A stretch of DNA of 49,495 nucleotides from JASHVB01 sp035535035 (GTDB lineage: Bacteria > Pseudomonadota > Alphaproteobacteria > Acetobacterales > Acetobacteraceae), in the NCBI GenBank assembly GCA_035535035.1, contig DATLQW010000129.1, positions 1-49,495 of the forward strand. Direction: 5' to 3'. Shown in pieces: positions 41,277 to 49,445 of the stretch. Below the pieces are notes generated by a model. It ran no database searches and had not been told where the DNA came from. It worked only from the letters and a program-made list of their open reading frames with translations. Every line of letters begins with the position of its first letter. Position 1 is the stretch's first letter. The position numbers and the translations under genes were made by a program.

Positions 41277-42041
41277 TCACCGCGTGTCGTACTCGTCGTT
41301 GCGGCGCCGCCAGACGCCCGTCTCGTTGCGCCCCTTGGAGGCGCGGTCGAGCCACTGGTACATGCCCCAGATTCCGTCCAGTCCGCGCGCGTAGGTGGAA
41401 TAGGTCTGGTAAACGACGCCGTTATCGAGCACGAACGCGCTCATGCCCGGCCTTTCGCGCGAGTAAGTGGGCGCGTCGGTTCCGCATGTGGCCGCGAACT
41501 GGGCGACCGGCTCCGGGATCGGTGCCGCGTCCATCGCGTGGCCGCCGCGCTCGTAGTTGTATTCGATGGCCCCCGCGCGCTGTTGCTCCGCGGTGAACGA
41601 GACGTTGAAATCGAAGTTGAAGTCGCCGCCGAGCGAGGACGCCCAGGGAAAACTCCACCCCATCCGCCGCTTGTACGCCAGCAGCTTCGCAAGCGGCGCC
41701 CGCGACACCGCCGCAAGCGTGACGTCGTGGTTCGCCAGGTGGACGACGAAGCCGTCGAACCCGTCCGCGATCGAGGAGCACGACGGACACCCCGCCGTGT
41801 AGTCGGGCCCGAACATGAAGTGATAGACCAGGAGTTGCGAGCGGCCTCGGAAGAGATCTGCCAGCGAGGCGCTCCCTTCATCGGTGTCGAATCGATACGC
41901 CTTGTCGATCCGGACCCACGGCAGCTCCTGACGCCGGCGCGCCAATTCGTCGCTGCGCCGCGTCAGCTCCTTCTCCTCCATGAGTAATCCGAGCCGGGCT
42001 GCAAGCCACTCTTCACGGGTTCCGGTCTTGTGGTCGGTCAT
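41277..42041 (-). CDS. DUF899 family thioredoxin-fold protein
   Basis: The 254-residue protein has the DUF899 features RRQELPWVRIDKAYRFDTD, LLVYHFMFGPDYTAGCPSCS and FNFDFNVSF, and ends RGLDGIWGMYQWLDRASKGR. The family has a thioredoxin-like fold and unknown function. It is the last gene on the minus-strand side of a cassette with an SRPBCC gene 27 bases upstream. Leucine codons here are frequently CTC, unlike the CTG-dominated genes nearby. Confidence 0.92.
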   Translation of the reverse strand: MTDHKTGTREEWLAARLGLLMEEKELTRRSDELARRRQELPWVRIDKAYRFDTDEGSASLADLFRGRSQLLVYHFMFGPDYTAGCPSCSSIADGFDGFVVHLANHDVTLAAVSRAPLAKLLAYKRRMGWSFPWASSLGGDFNFDFNVSFTAEQQRAGAIEYNYERGGHAMDAAPIPEPVAQFAATCGTDAPTYSRERPGMSAFVLDNGVVYQTYSTYARGLDGIWGMYQWLDRASKGRNETGVWRRRNDEYDTR

Positions 42042-42068
42042 GGTTTCTCTCCTTTGGTCGGCGCGGCT

Positions 42069-42512
42069 TTATTCCCAACTGTCGAGCTTGATCTCGTTCG
42101 GCCAGGGCGACCCCTTGCCGGTTTCGAGAAGCGACTTCAGGCTCAGCAGAAAGACCCCCCACTTGGTGCTGCAATGGTGCATGAACTCCACCGGCTCCTT
42201 CCAACCCTCGTGTTTGAAGAGGACGATGGTCCAGTCGCCTCTTCGATCGAGCTCGAAACTTATCTTCGTGCCGATCCATTCTTCGGGCCCATCGACCACT
42301 TGCCACAGCACGCGCGTGGCGGGATGAAGCTCAAGAACCTTCATGTCGAAACCGCCGGAGCCAAAGCGGAATTGGAGCACGCCGCCGACTTTGCTTTCCC
42401 CTTGCGTGGTGGTCGTCCACCACGCGGACAGACCTTCGACCGTGGTCAATGCGTTATAGACATCGTTCAGGAACGACGACCTGATTCCGACTTTGTGCAG
42501 AATATCGGGCAT
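42069..42512 (-). CDS. SRPBCC-domain protein (AHSA1-like)
   Basis: The 147-residue protein has the START/AHSA1 layout: MPDILHKVGIRSSFLNDVYN, the W-W-T motif in LSAWWTTTTQG, FDMKVLELHPATRVLWQVVD and WTIVLFKHEGW. Such domains bind small hydrophobic ligands or act as stress-response factors. It is divergent from the regulator gene at 42606 across 93 bases and is upstream of the DUF899 gene. A GGAG site precedes the start. Confidence 0.88.
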   Translation of the reverse strand: MPDILHKVGIRSSFLNDVYNALTTVEGLSAWWTTTTQGESKVGGVLQFRFGSGGFDMKVLELHPATRVLWQVVDGPEEWIGTKISFELDRRGDWTIVLFKHEGWKEPVEFMHHCSTKWGVFLLSLKSLLETGKGSPWPNEIKLDSWE

Positions 42513-42605
42513 ATCCGGGTTCTCCGTCTGGTGTGGTTGTTGGTCACGGGACAGACTTGCGCCGGGGTATCGAACGGTGGGAGTGACAAGTGTGGCGGGA
42601 TTCCG

Positions 42606-43826
42606 ATGGACTCGCTGATCACAGCCGCGGCGCGCGCGCTCGCAGCGGGCGATCCACTTGGCGCATTGAAGCGGGTCGCCCTGCGAGACGACGCGCCGGC
42701 CCTCGCGCTGCGAGGCATCGCGATGGCGCAGCTCGGCGATCTCGATCGAGCAAAGGTTCTCCTGCGACGCGCCGCACGCGCGTTCGGTCCGAAAGAGGCG
42801 GTGGCCCGCGCGAGGTGTGTTGTCGCCGAGGCCGAGATCGCGCTCGTCTCGCGCGACCTGGGTTTTCCCACGAGGGCACTCGATGCGGCGCGGGCGACGC
42901 TCGAGGCATACGGCGACCGGGTAAACGCCGCGCATGCGCGGAATCTGGAGGTCCGGCGCCTCCTCCTGATCGGCCGCCTCGACGAGGCCGAGCGAACGCT
43001 CGCCGAGCTCGACCGCACGCTCTTCCCGCCCGCGTTGAAGGCCGCCCACGAGCTGGTCGTTGCGGGAATCGCGATGCGACGCCTGCGGACGAAGACGGCG
43101 CGCGCGGCGCTCGCTCGGGCGGAGAATGCCGCGCGCGACGCGGATATCCCCGCGCTGACGGCGGAGGTCGAACGCGCATCCGTCGTGCTGAACATGCCCG
43201 CGGCGCGCCTGATCGCGCGTGGCGAGGAGCGACTCCTCCGGCTCGAGGATATTGAAGCGCTGCTGGCGTCGAAGGCGCTCGTCGTGGATGCGTGCCGTTA
43301 CGTCGTGCGTGACGCAGGCACGGTGGTCTCGCTCGGGACGCGCCCGGTATTGTTCGCGCTTGCACGCGCGCTGGGTGAAGCCTGGCCCGGAGACGTGCCG
43401 AGGAGCACGCTCATCGCACGCGGCTTCCGGGCGAAGCACGCCGATGAATCGCATCGCGCACGGTTGCGGGTCGAAGTCGGGCGGCTTCGCGTGGCGCTTC
43501 GGACGCTGGCAGATGTGAGCGCGACGAAGCGAGGCTTCGCGCTGGCACCCCGCCGCGCACGCGAGGTCGTCGTGCTGGCGCCGCCCGTCGAAACGCAGTA
43601 TGCGGCAGTGCTCGCTTTCCTCGCCGACGGCGAGTCGTGGTCGAGCTCGGCCCTGGCGATTGCGCTTGGAACCAGCCCGCGCACCGTGCAGCGGGCGCTC
43701 GATTCGCTTTCCGCGGCAGGCAAGGTGCAGCCGTTCGGTCGCGGGCCGGCGCGTCGTTGGATAACCCCGCCCCTGCCGGGATTCCCGACAATCTTGTTAC
43801 TCCCCGGCCCACTGCCGAGTGACTAG
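42606..43826 (+). CDS. Regulator-like protein: helical repeat region with C-terminal HTH
   Basis: The 406-residue protein has an N-terminal TPR-like helical part (about 1-200: LGDLDRAKVLLRRAARAFGP, AEAEIALVSRDLGFPTRALD), a central part with arginine-rich helices, and a C-terminal winged-helix segment (about 335-395) with SSSALAIALGTSPRTVQRAL and GRGPARRWITPP. I know no name for it. It is divergent from the SRPBCC/DUF899 pair and followed by a beta-propeller gene ten bases downstream, so it may control this cassette. CTC leucine codons are frequent. Confidence 0.75.
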   Translation: MDSLITAAARALAAGDPLGALKRVALRDDAPALALRGIAMAQLGDLDRAKVLLRRAARAFGPKEAVARARCVVAEAEIALVSRDLGFPTRALDAARATLEAYGDRVNAAHARNLEVRRLLLIGRLDEAERTLAELDRTLFPPALKAAHELVVAGIAMRRLRTKTARAALARAENAARDADIPALTAEVERASVVLNMPAARLIARGEERLLRLEDIEALLASKALVVDACRYVVRDAGTVVSLGTRPVLFALARALGEAWPGDVPRSTLIARGFRAKHADESHRARLRVEVGRLRVALRTLADVSATKRGFALAPRRAREVVVLAPPVETQYAAVLAFLADGESWSSSALAIALGTSPRTVQRALDSLSAAGKVQPFGRGPARRWITPPLPGFPTILLLPGPLPSD

Positions 43827-43835
43827 GATGGACGC

Positions 43836-44483
43836 ATGAAACGATCTGCAGCCGAAATCCTTCGTGAATATGGACCATTTCCGGGTGTGGACCGCGTGAA
43901 TGGGGTCACGTATGATGGTCAGCACGTCTGGCTTGCTGCCGGAGACAAGCTGAACGCCTTCGATCCCGCAAGCGGAACGACGCTGCGTGCGATCGATGTC
44001 GCCGCGCATGCGGGAACCGCCTTCGACGGCCAGCACCTGTTTCAGATCGCCGAGGACCGCATTCAGAAGATCGATCCGAAGACCGGCCATGTGCTCGCCA
44101 CGATCCCGGCACCCGGCGGCGGCGGTGACTCAGGGCTCGCGTGGGCCGAAGGGACGCTCTGGGTGGGGCAGTATCGGGACCGGAAGATCCATCAAATCGA
44201 TCCCCAGACAGGGGCGATTCTTCGCACGCTCGAGTCCAGCCGCTTTGTCACCGGGGTCACCTGGATCGACGGCGAGCTCTGGCACGGCGCCTGGGAGGGT
44301 GACGAGAGCGATTTGAGGCGGATCGATCCTCGAACGGGAGAGGTCCTGGAGCGGCTCGATATGCCGCCCGGCGTGGGCGTGTCGGGGCTCGAGTCCGACG
44401 GCGGCGATCAGTTTTTCTGCGGAGGAGGCAGCAGCGGGAAGGTGAGAGCCGTCCGCCGGCCCACGCGCAGCCACTCGTCTTGA
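43836..44483 (+). CDS. Small beta-propeller (Vgb/YncE-like) protein
   Basis: The 215-residue protein consists of repeats of about 40 residues built around W-x-G/D-x-x-L-W with I-D-P-x-T-G turns: IQKIDPKTGHVLATI, IHQIDPQTGAILRTLES and LRRIDPRTGEVLERLD. This matches the streptogramin-lyase/glutamine-cyclotransferase-like propeller group, but enzyme activity cannot be assigned. No signal peptide is present, so it is cytoplasmic. It starts ten bases after the regulator and is the last gene of the cassette. Confidence 0.82.
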   Translation: MKRSAAEILREYGPFPGVDRVNGVTYDGQHVWLAAGDKLNAFDPASGTTLRAIDVAAHAGTAFDGQHLFQIAEDRIQKIDPKTGHVLATIPAPGGGGDSGLAWAEGTLWVGQYRDRKIHQIDPQTGAILRTLESSRFVTGVTWIDGELWHGAWEGDESDLRRIDPRTGEVLERLDMPPGVGVSGLESDGGDQFFCGGGSSGKVRAVRRPTRSHSS

Positions 44484-44724
44484 GGTCATCGATGCACTGC
44501 GCAGGGTGTATCTCGACCGCCGGGTTCTATGATCCTTCGTGTCTTGGTGGTGAAGCTAAGGCGACGTCCAACGATTACCGTTTCAGGATGGAACCCTGAA
44601 CAGGCCGCGCGACCGTGGTCCGCGCGTGGACCATCGCCCACGAGCCTGGTGGCGGGTTCGTTGATCGTGTGAGGTCAGCTCGCGCGGCAGGCCAGAACGT
44701 GCCGCGGCAACGACCGAGCCCGCC
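44484..44724. other. Non-coding flank of the cassette
   Basis: The stretch is less GC-rich at its left end (44510-44590) than the surroundings. I see no gene, RNA or terminator with good support. It joins the imported-looking cassette to the NIPSNAP/dioxygenase group, and together with the doubtful frame at 44725-45192 it makes about 740 bases without a secure gene. Confidence 0.4.
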
Positions 44725-45192
44725 TCAGCCGGGCGAGGCGACGATCGCCATACCGGAATGCCTGAACGGCGGAGGCGGGCGCTGCCCAATCCCCAACGGC
44801 AGCACCGACACCAACGCATTCGGCGCGGCAAGCAGCCGGACCGCGGCCCTGACATCGAAGCGCGGCTCGGTATCCAGGAACACCGCCGGACTGCCGTGCT
44901 TCCGCCCGACCGCGCAGGCGCAGGCGCCGACACTGATCGCCGATGCCGGCTCGCCCGGCCGGGCCATGACGATCTCGACGCTCATGGGCCGATCCGTCGG
45001 CAGCACGCCGCTGATCCGCAGCGTGCGGCCTCCGGCGCCGGCCGGGACGCCTAACGTCTCGCTCGCCAACGGCTGGCGTGGCGTGGCGGGCCTTGGCGCC
45101 GCATCGGCGGGCGCCGCGCCGTCACGCAACACGCTGAGCGAATTCCGCCGCGGCGAGGCAACGCGCAACCCTGAAGCGCCGGCGGCTCGCAA
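44725..45192 (-). CDS. Possible hypothetical protein (up to 155 residues)
   Basis: A minus-strand frame runs from 45192 to a stop at 44725. Its C-terminal two-thirds looks protein-like (LRISGVLPTDRPMSVEIVMA, then PAVFLDTEPRFDVRAAVRLL and ALVSVLPLGIG), while the N-terminus is low-complexity Ala/Pro. An inner ATG lies at 44985. It follows the NIPSNAP gene by 34 bases in the same direction. There is no family match, and a chance frame in this GC-rich DNA is possible. Confidence 0.35.
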   Translation of the reverse strand: MRAAGASGLRVASPRRNSLSVLRDGAAPADAAPRPATPRQPLASETLGVPAGAGGRTLRISGVLPTDRPMSVEIVMARPGEPASAISVGACACAVGRKHGSPAVFLDTEPRFDVRAAVRLLAAPNALVSVLPLGIGQRPPPPFRHSGMAIVASPG

Positions 45193-45226
45193 CGGCCACC
45201 GGCGCTCCGGGCTGCAGCCGCGCGGA

Positions 45227-45844
45227 TCAGCGGATCGGCGAGAACGCTGCGGGCAGGACGAAGGCGTTCTCCTGCTTCACCACCACGCCGGGCGGATTGC
45301 GTGCCGGCCAGTTGCCGGTGGCGGAGGCAGCCGCGCGCACGCTGTTGCGCTCGTTGGCGTCCTTGTAGGCCCAGATATGCACCCATTTGTTCAGCGCGCC
45401 GAACTCCGTGTACATCCCGGCCACCAGCGGCGAGAACTTCTGGCGGCCCTCGATCTTTTCCGACCAGCGCTCGATCAGGCCCGGGATCGACCCCGCAGCC
45501 AGGGTGTATTGGCGGATCTCGAACAGCGGCCCGATCGCGCGCGGCGCGAGCGGCGGCGAGAACGGCGCCGGCACAAAAACCTCGCTCTGCTGGTTGGTGA
45601 CGAATTCGCGGATCGGCGGCGGCCAGTTTTCCTCCTTCGTGGCGGCGGCGCGCACCGCGGCGCGATGCTCGAAGCTGTCATAGGCCCAGACATGGATGAT
45701 CTGGTTCAGCGGCCCGACATCGGTGTGCCAGAACGCCGCCAGCTTCGAATGTTTCTGCCGGTTCGGCAGCGATTCGCCAAAACGCTTCTCCACCTCGGCC
45801 AGCGTGCCGGGCTGCAGCGTGTAGGTGCGCATCTCGATGATCAT
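45227..45844 (-). CDS. NIPSNAP family protein
   Basis: The 205-residue protein contains two ferredoxin-like dimeric alpha/beta-barrel halves (1-110 and 111-205), each starting with the NIPSNAP motif: MIIEMRTYTLQPGTLAEVEK and LFEIRQYTLAAGSIPGLIER, each followed by HVWAY or HIWAY. The family is of unknown biochemical role and is often found in catabolic operons. A GGAGG site precedes the start. It is 139 bases downstream of the dioxygenase gene on the same strand, so it may be co-transcribed with it. Confidence 0.92.
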   Translation of the reverse strand: MIIEMRTYTLQPGTLAEVEKRFGESLPNRQKHSKLAAFWHTDVGPLNQIIHVWAYDSFEHRAAVRAAATKEENWPPPIREFVTNQQSEVFVPAPFSPPLAPRAIGPLFEIRQYTLAAGSIPGLIERWSEKIEGRQKFSPLVAGMYTEFGALNKWVHIWAYKDANERNSVRAAASATGNWPARNPPGVVVKQENAFVLPAAFSPIR

Positions 45845-45983
45845 CTGTGGTCCTCCCAGGTTCGTGTGGTGCGGCGAGATTAGAGCAGATGCGGGTCGGC
45901 GGGAATGGCCCGCGCCGACCGACCGCGGGAGATGACGCCGCGGCCACCCGTCATTGGGATGATGGCGGGGCCTCGCCGCTGCC

Positions 45984-46868
45984 CTACGCCGCCTGCGCCA
46001 GCGTCGATCCGCTATCCAGCGTCGTCGCCCGCCGCAGGTCGCGCGGCTGCGACTCATCGTGCGCCCGGCCGCGATGCATCGTGCAGCGGTTGTCCCAGAT
46101 CACCAGGTCGCCGACCCGCCATTGATGGCTGTAAACGAACTGCCGTTGCGTCGCGTGCGTGTTGAGATCGAGCAACAGCAGCCGCCCGTCCGCCACCGGC
46201 CAGCCGACAATGTGCGAAGCGTGCGCCGACAGATACAGCGTCTTTCGCCCCGATCCCGGGTGAAGCCGCACCAGGCGTTGCGGCGACGGCGGATACTTCT
46301 CCCGCTCGCCCGCCGCGAATTCGGTGAAGCCGATCTGCCCGCGTGACCAGAAGATGTCATGCTCCGCCACCAGCCCGTCGATCTCGGCGCGCACGGTGTC
46401 CGGCAACGCATCGTAGGCCGCGCGCATGTCGGCGAACTCGGTTTCGCCGCCGCCCAGCGCGCTGGGTGGCGGCACGGCGACCGCGTGCAGCATGCCCAGC
46501 ACCACCGGCACGGGCATGTACGACGCATCGGTGTGCCACAGCCGGTTGCCCAGGCTATCAAGCCGCCGCCGATCCTCGCGGCCGCGCACCTGGTTGTCCT
46601 CGTTGAGGTTGGAGATGTCGCCGATCTGCGGAATCGCCAGCCGCCGCCTGCCACCCTGCAACGCGCCGCGGCCGATCTCCAGCGGGCCGAACGCGGCGGC
46701 GAAGTCGCGCAATTGCGCGTCGGTCAGGCGCTGGTCATGGAACACCAGCACGGCGTACCGATCGATCGCATCCCAGATCGCGCGCACGGTTGCCGCATCC
46801 ACCGGCCGTGCGAGATCGATGCCGGCGATCTCGGCGGCAAACTCGGGATGCACGGGACGAACGTCCAT
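45984..46868 (-). CDS. TauD/TfdA-family Fe(II)/2-oxoglutarate dioxygenase (third of three)
   Basis: The 294-residue enzyme has the TfdA-type iron motif LWHTDASYMP (H and D near 112-114), the distal histidine in WDNRCTMHRGRAHDES, and the 2-oxoglutarate arginine in PRDLRRATTLD, close to 2,4-D dioxygenase. It is the enzyme of this window most like true TfdA. It is divergent from the SDR gene at 47015 and followed by a NIPSNAP gene; the herbicide-like or other substrate is not determined. Confidence 0.94.
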   Translation of the reverse strand: MDVRPVHPEFAAEIAGIDLARPVDAATVRAIWDAIDRYAVLVFHDQRLTDAQLRDFAAAFGPLEIGRGALQGGRRRLAIPQIGDISNLNEDNQVRGREDRRRLDSLGNRLWHTDASYMPVPVVLGMLHAVAVPPPSALGGGETEFADMRAAYDALPDTVRAEIDGLVAEHDIFWSRGQIGFTEFAAGEREKYPPSPQRLVRLHPGSGRKTLYLSAHASHIVGWPVADGRLLLLDLNTHATQRQFVYSHQWRVGDLVIWDNRCTMHRGRAHDESQPRDLRRATTLDSGSTLAQAA

Positions 46869-46951
46869 GGCGTTTTGCTCCTCCCCAGGTCAGGCTGGAG
46901 TCTTTCGCACGCTGCGGCGCATGACGGAAGCCCCGGCCGGTCGGTCGGCGC

Positions 46952-46980
46952 TTGACCGGGCAACGCAGACCCCGGATACC
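46952..46980 (+). promoter_or_regulatory. Possible sigma-70 promoter of the SDR at 47015
   Basis: TTGACC (46952-46957) and GATACC (46975-46980) are 17 bases apart and 35 bases before the start codon, with a GGGGGAGG ribosome-binding site between. The -35 box is good and the -10 box partial. Confidence 0.4.
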
Positions 46981-47014
46981 GCGTGGCGTACCAACCCGAG
47001 GGGGAGGAAAACAC

Positions 47015-47797
47015 ATGGATCTCGGACTCAAGGGCAAGCGGGCCATCGTCTGCGCCGCCAGCAAGGGCCTCGGCCGCGCCTGCGCACTATCGCTCGCGCG
47101 CGAAGGCGTGGACGTGGTGATCACCGCGCGCACGGCATCGGACCTGGAACGCACCGCCGACGAGATCCGCAAGGAGACCGGGGTGAAGGTCATTGCGGTG
47201 CCCGGCGACATCACCACCGAGGCCGGCCGCGCCGCGGCGCTCGCCGCCTGCCCCGCGCCGGATATCCTGGTGAACAACGCCGGCGGCCCACCGCGCGGCG
47301 ACTTCCGTGACTGGAACCGCGACGACTGGATCAAGGCGGTGGATGCCAACATGCTGACGCCGATCTTCCTGATCAAGGCGGTGATCGACGGCATGATCGC
47401 GCGCAAGTTCGGCCGCATCGTCAACATCACGTCGGCGTCGGTGAAGTCGCCGATCCCCGAGTTGGGAATGAGCAATGGCGCGCGCGCCGGCCTGACGGGT
47501 TTCGTCGCCGGCCTGGCGCGCCAGGTGGCGCGGCACAACGTGGTGATCAACAACATCCTGCCCGGTCCGTTCCTCACCGACCGGCTGCGTGCCGGCTTCG
47601 CCGAAGCCGCGCGCACGTCCAACCGCCCGGTCGATGAACTGGCGCAGGAGCGGGCGAGGAATTCTCCCACCGGGCGCGTCGGCGATCCGGCGGAATTCGG
47701 CGATGCCTGTGCATTCCTTTGTTCGGCGAAGATCGGCTTCATCGTCGGCCATAACCTGATTCTCGACGGCGGCAGCTTCAATTCGTCGATCGCATAG
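47015..47797 (+). CDS. SDR-fold protein lacking the usual catalytic Tyr-Lys
   Basis: The 260-residue protein has the SDR fold with LKGKRAIVCAASKGLGRACA at the nucleotide site, DILVNNAGGPPRG and GHNLILDGGSFN. At the catalytic position, where Y-x-x-x-K is expected after ITSASVKSPIPELG, it has S-N-G-A-R, so both tyrosine and lysine are missing; related proteins with this variation are known. It may use another residue or have lost reductase activity. It is divergent from the dioxygenase gene and 47 bases before the amidase gene. Confidence 0.9.
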   Translation: MDLGLKGKRAIVCAASKGLGRACALSLAREGVDVVITARTASDLERTADEIRKETGVKVIAVPGDITTEAGRAAALAACPAPDILVNNAGGPPRGDFRDWNRDDWIKAVDANMLTPIFLIKAVIDGMIARKFGRIVNITSASVKSPIPELGMSNGARAGLTGFVAGLARQVARHNVVINNILPGPFLTDRLRAGFAEAARTSNRPVDELAQERARNSPTGRVGDPAEFGDACAFLCSAKIGFIVGHNLILDGGSFNSSIA

Positions 47798-47805
47798 AAA
47801 GCATT

Positions 47806-47827
47806 CCTCTCCCGGTTGCGGGAGGGG
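47806..47827. repeat. Hairpin of the CTCTCCCG class between the SDR and amidase genes
   Basis: CCTCTCCCG (47806-47814) pairs with CGGGAGGGG (47819-47827), with one wobble pair, over a four-base loop. It lies inside the putative SDR-amidase operon and ends 17 bases before the amidase start. Confidence 0.55.
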
Positions 47828-47844
47828 GGCAAGGGCAGTTTGGC

Positions 47845-49284
47845 ATGAACCCCTTCTTCCTCTCCGCCACAAGCCTCGCCGCCCTGCTGCGTGCGCGGGA
47901 CATCGGCTGCCTCGAATTGCTCGACCATTGCATTGCCCGCGTCGAACGCCTCGATCCGCGCATCAATGCCGTGGTCGTGCGCGATTTCGGCCGGGCCCGC
48001 ACGCGCGCCCGCGCGCTGGACCAGCAACCGGACCGCAGCACCCCGCTGTTCGGCGTGCCGATGACCATCAAGGAGAGTTTCAACGTCGCTGGCCTGCCCA
48101 CCACCTGGGGCGTGCCCGCCTATCGCGATTCCATCGCCACCAGCAACGCCCTCGCCGTCGATCGCTTCCTCAACGCCGGTGCGGTGCTGTTCGGCAAGAC
48201 CAACGTGCCGCTGATGCTTGCCGACTGGCAGAGCTACAACGCGATCTACGGCACCACCAACAACCCGTGGAACCTCGCGCTCTCGCCGGGCGGCTCATCC
48301 GGCGGTTCCGCCGCGGCGCTCGCCGCCGGGCTCACCGGCATCGAAACCGGCAGCGACATCGGCTCCTCCATCCGCAATCCCGCGCATTATTGCGGCGTCT
48401 ATGGCCACAAGCCGAGTTGGGGCATCTGCCCGCCGCTCGGCCAGTCGCTCGGCGGCAACGTTGCCCAAGCCGACATCTCGGTGATCGGCCCGCTGGCACG
48501 TTCCGCCGAGGACCTGATGCTCGCACTGGACATCATGGCCGGCGCGGAACCGATCGAAACCGGCTGGAAGCTCGACCTGCCGCCGCCGCGCGCGACGTCG
48601 TTCAAGGGCCTGCGCGTCGCGATGATGATCGAGCATCCGCTCTCTGAAGTGGACGCGTCGATCGCCGGCAAGCTGACCGAGCTCGCCGGGTTCCTGCGCC
48701 GCGAAGGCGCCACCGTCAGCATGACGGCGCAACCCGATTTCGACCTGGCGCTCGGCCATCATCTGTATATCGAGATGCTGCGCGCCACCACCAGCGCGCG
48801 CGCCGATGCCGCCGCGGTGCGGCACTGGCGCGCCGAAGCCGAGCGCCTGTCCCCGGACGACACCAGCTACTACGCGATGATGGCCCGCGGCGTCAGCATG
48901 ACGCATCGCGACTTCCTGGTCGACAATGAACTACGCCAGCGCATGCGCCGTGCCTGGGCCGCGTTCTTCCAGGATTACGACGTGTTCCTCTGCCCGGTCG
49001 GTGCCAGCCCGGCGCAACCGCACGACCACGCGGGCGAACGCTGGGAACGCGGCATCACGGTGAACGGCCATCGCGTGCCGGCGACCGACCAGATGTTCTG
49101 GGCCGGCATTTCGGGTTTCTATCTGTTGCCGGCTACGGCAGCGCCGCTCGGCTTCTCGCCGGACGGGTTGCCGGTCGGCGTGCAGATCGTCGGCGCGCAA
49201 TACGCCGACCGCACCACGATCGAAGTTGCGAAATTGCTGGAAACCGCGTGGCAGGGCTTCGTGCCGCCGCCCGGATGGGAGTGA
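47845..49284 (+). CDS. Amidase signature family enzyme
   Basis: The 479-residue hydrolase has the Ser-cisSer-Lys triad: K76 in VPMTIKESFN, the serine of the GGSSGGSAAALAAG motif (about 149-162) and the nucleophile S175 in GSDIGSSIRNPA. It should split an amide or aryl-amide bond. It is co-directional with the SDR gene. Substrate specificity cannot be read from the sequence. The start at 47845 gives the typical length. Confidence 0.94.
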   Translation: MNPFFLSATSLAALLRARDIGCLELLDHCIARVERLDPRINAVVVRDFGRARTRARALDQQPDRSTPLFGVPMTIKESFNVAGLPTTWGVPAYRDSIATSNALAVDRFLNAGAVLFGKTNVPLMLADWQSYNAIYGTTNNPWNLALSPGGSSGGSAAALAAGLTGIETGSDIGSSIRNPAHYCGVYGHKPSWGICPPLGQSLGGNVAQADISVIGPLARSAEDLMLALDIMAGAEPIETGWKLDLPPPRATSFKGLRVAMMIEHPLSEVDASIAGKLTELAGFLRREGATVSMTAQPDFDLALGHHLYIEMLRATTSARADAAAVRHWRAEAERLSPDDTSYYAMMARGVSMTHRDFLVDNELRQRMRRAWAAFFQDYDVFLCPVGASPAQPHDHAGERWERGITVNGHRVPATDQMFWAGISGFYLLPATAAPLGFSPDGLPVGVQIVGAQYADRTTIEVAKLLETAWQGFVPPPGWE

Positions 49285-49358
49285 AAGGCGTGGATCCATC
49301 GTTCCAATCGGCCGCAAGTCTCACGGCCCGCCTGCGCGCCGGCAAGTTTTCCCCGCAA

Positions 49359-49376
49359 CCGTCATTTTTCTGTCAC
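49359..49376 (+). promoter_or_regulatory. Pho-box-like direct repeat, plus strand
   Basis: CCGTCAT-TTTT-CTGTCAC matches the PhoB box (two seven-base repeats with a four-base spacer) with one mismatch in the first repeat. It lies 75 bases after the amidase stop. If functional, it would control a plus-strand gene that begins near or beyond the window edge; the -10 position is not convincing. Confidence 0.4.
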
Positions 49377-49445
49377 AGACACAATCGCAGTGCCGTGTGA
49401 AGTCATTCCGCTGACGGGCGCACGTCGCCGGCAACCACCCCTGGT

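Noticed and set aside
42030..42605. N-terminal extension of the regulator at 42606
   Set aside because: It would run antisense through the whole SRPBCC gene; the ATG at 42606 starts the helical-repeat part.
44615..45883. A 422-codon plus-strand frame opposite the NIPSNAP gene
   Set aside because: It is antisense to a clear two-domain NIPSNAP gene and has shadow-like composition.
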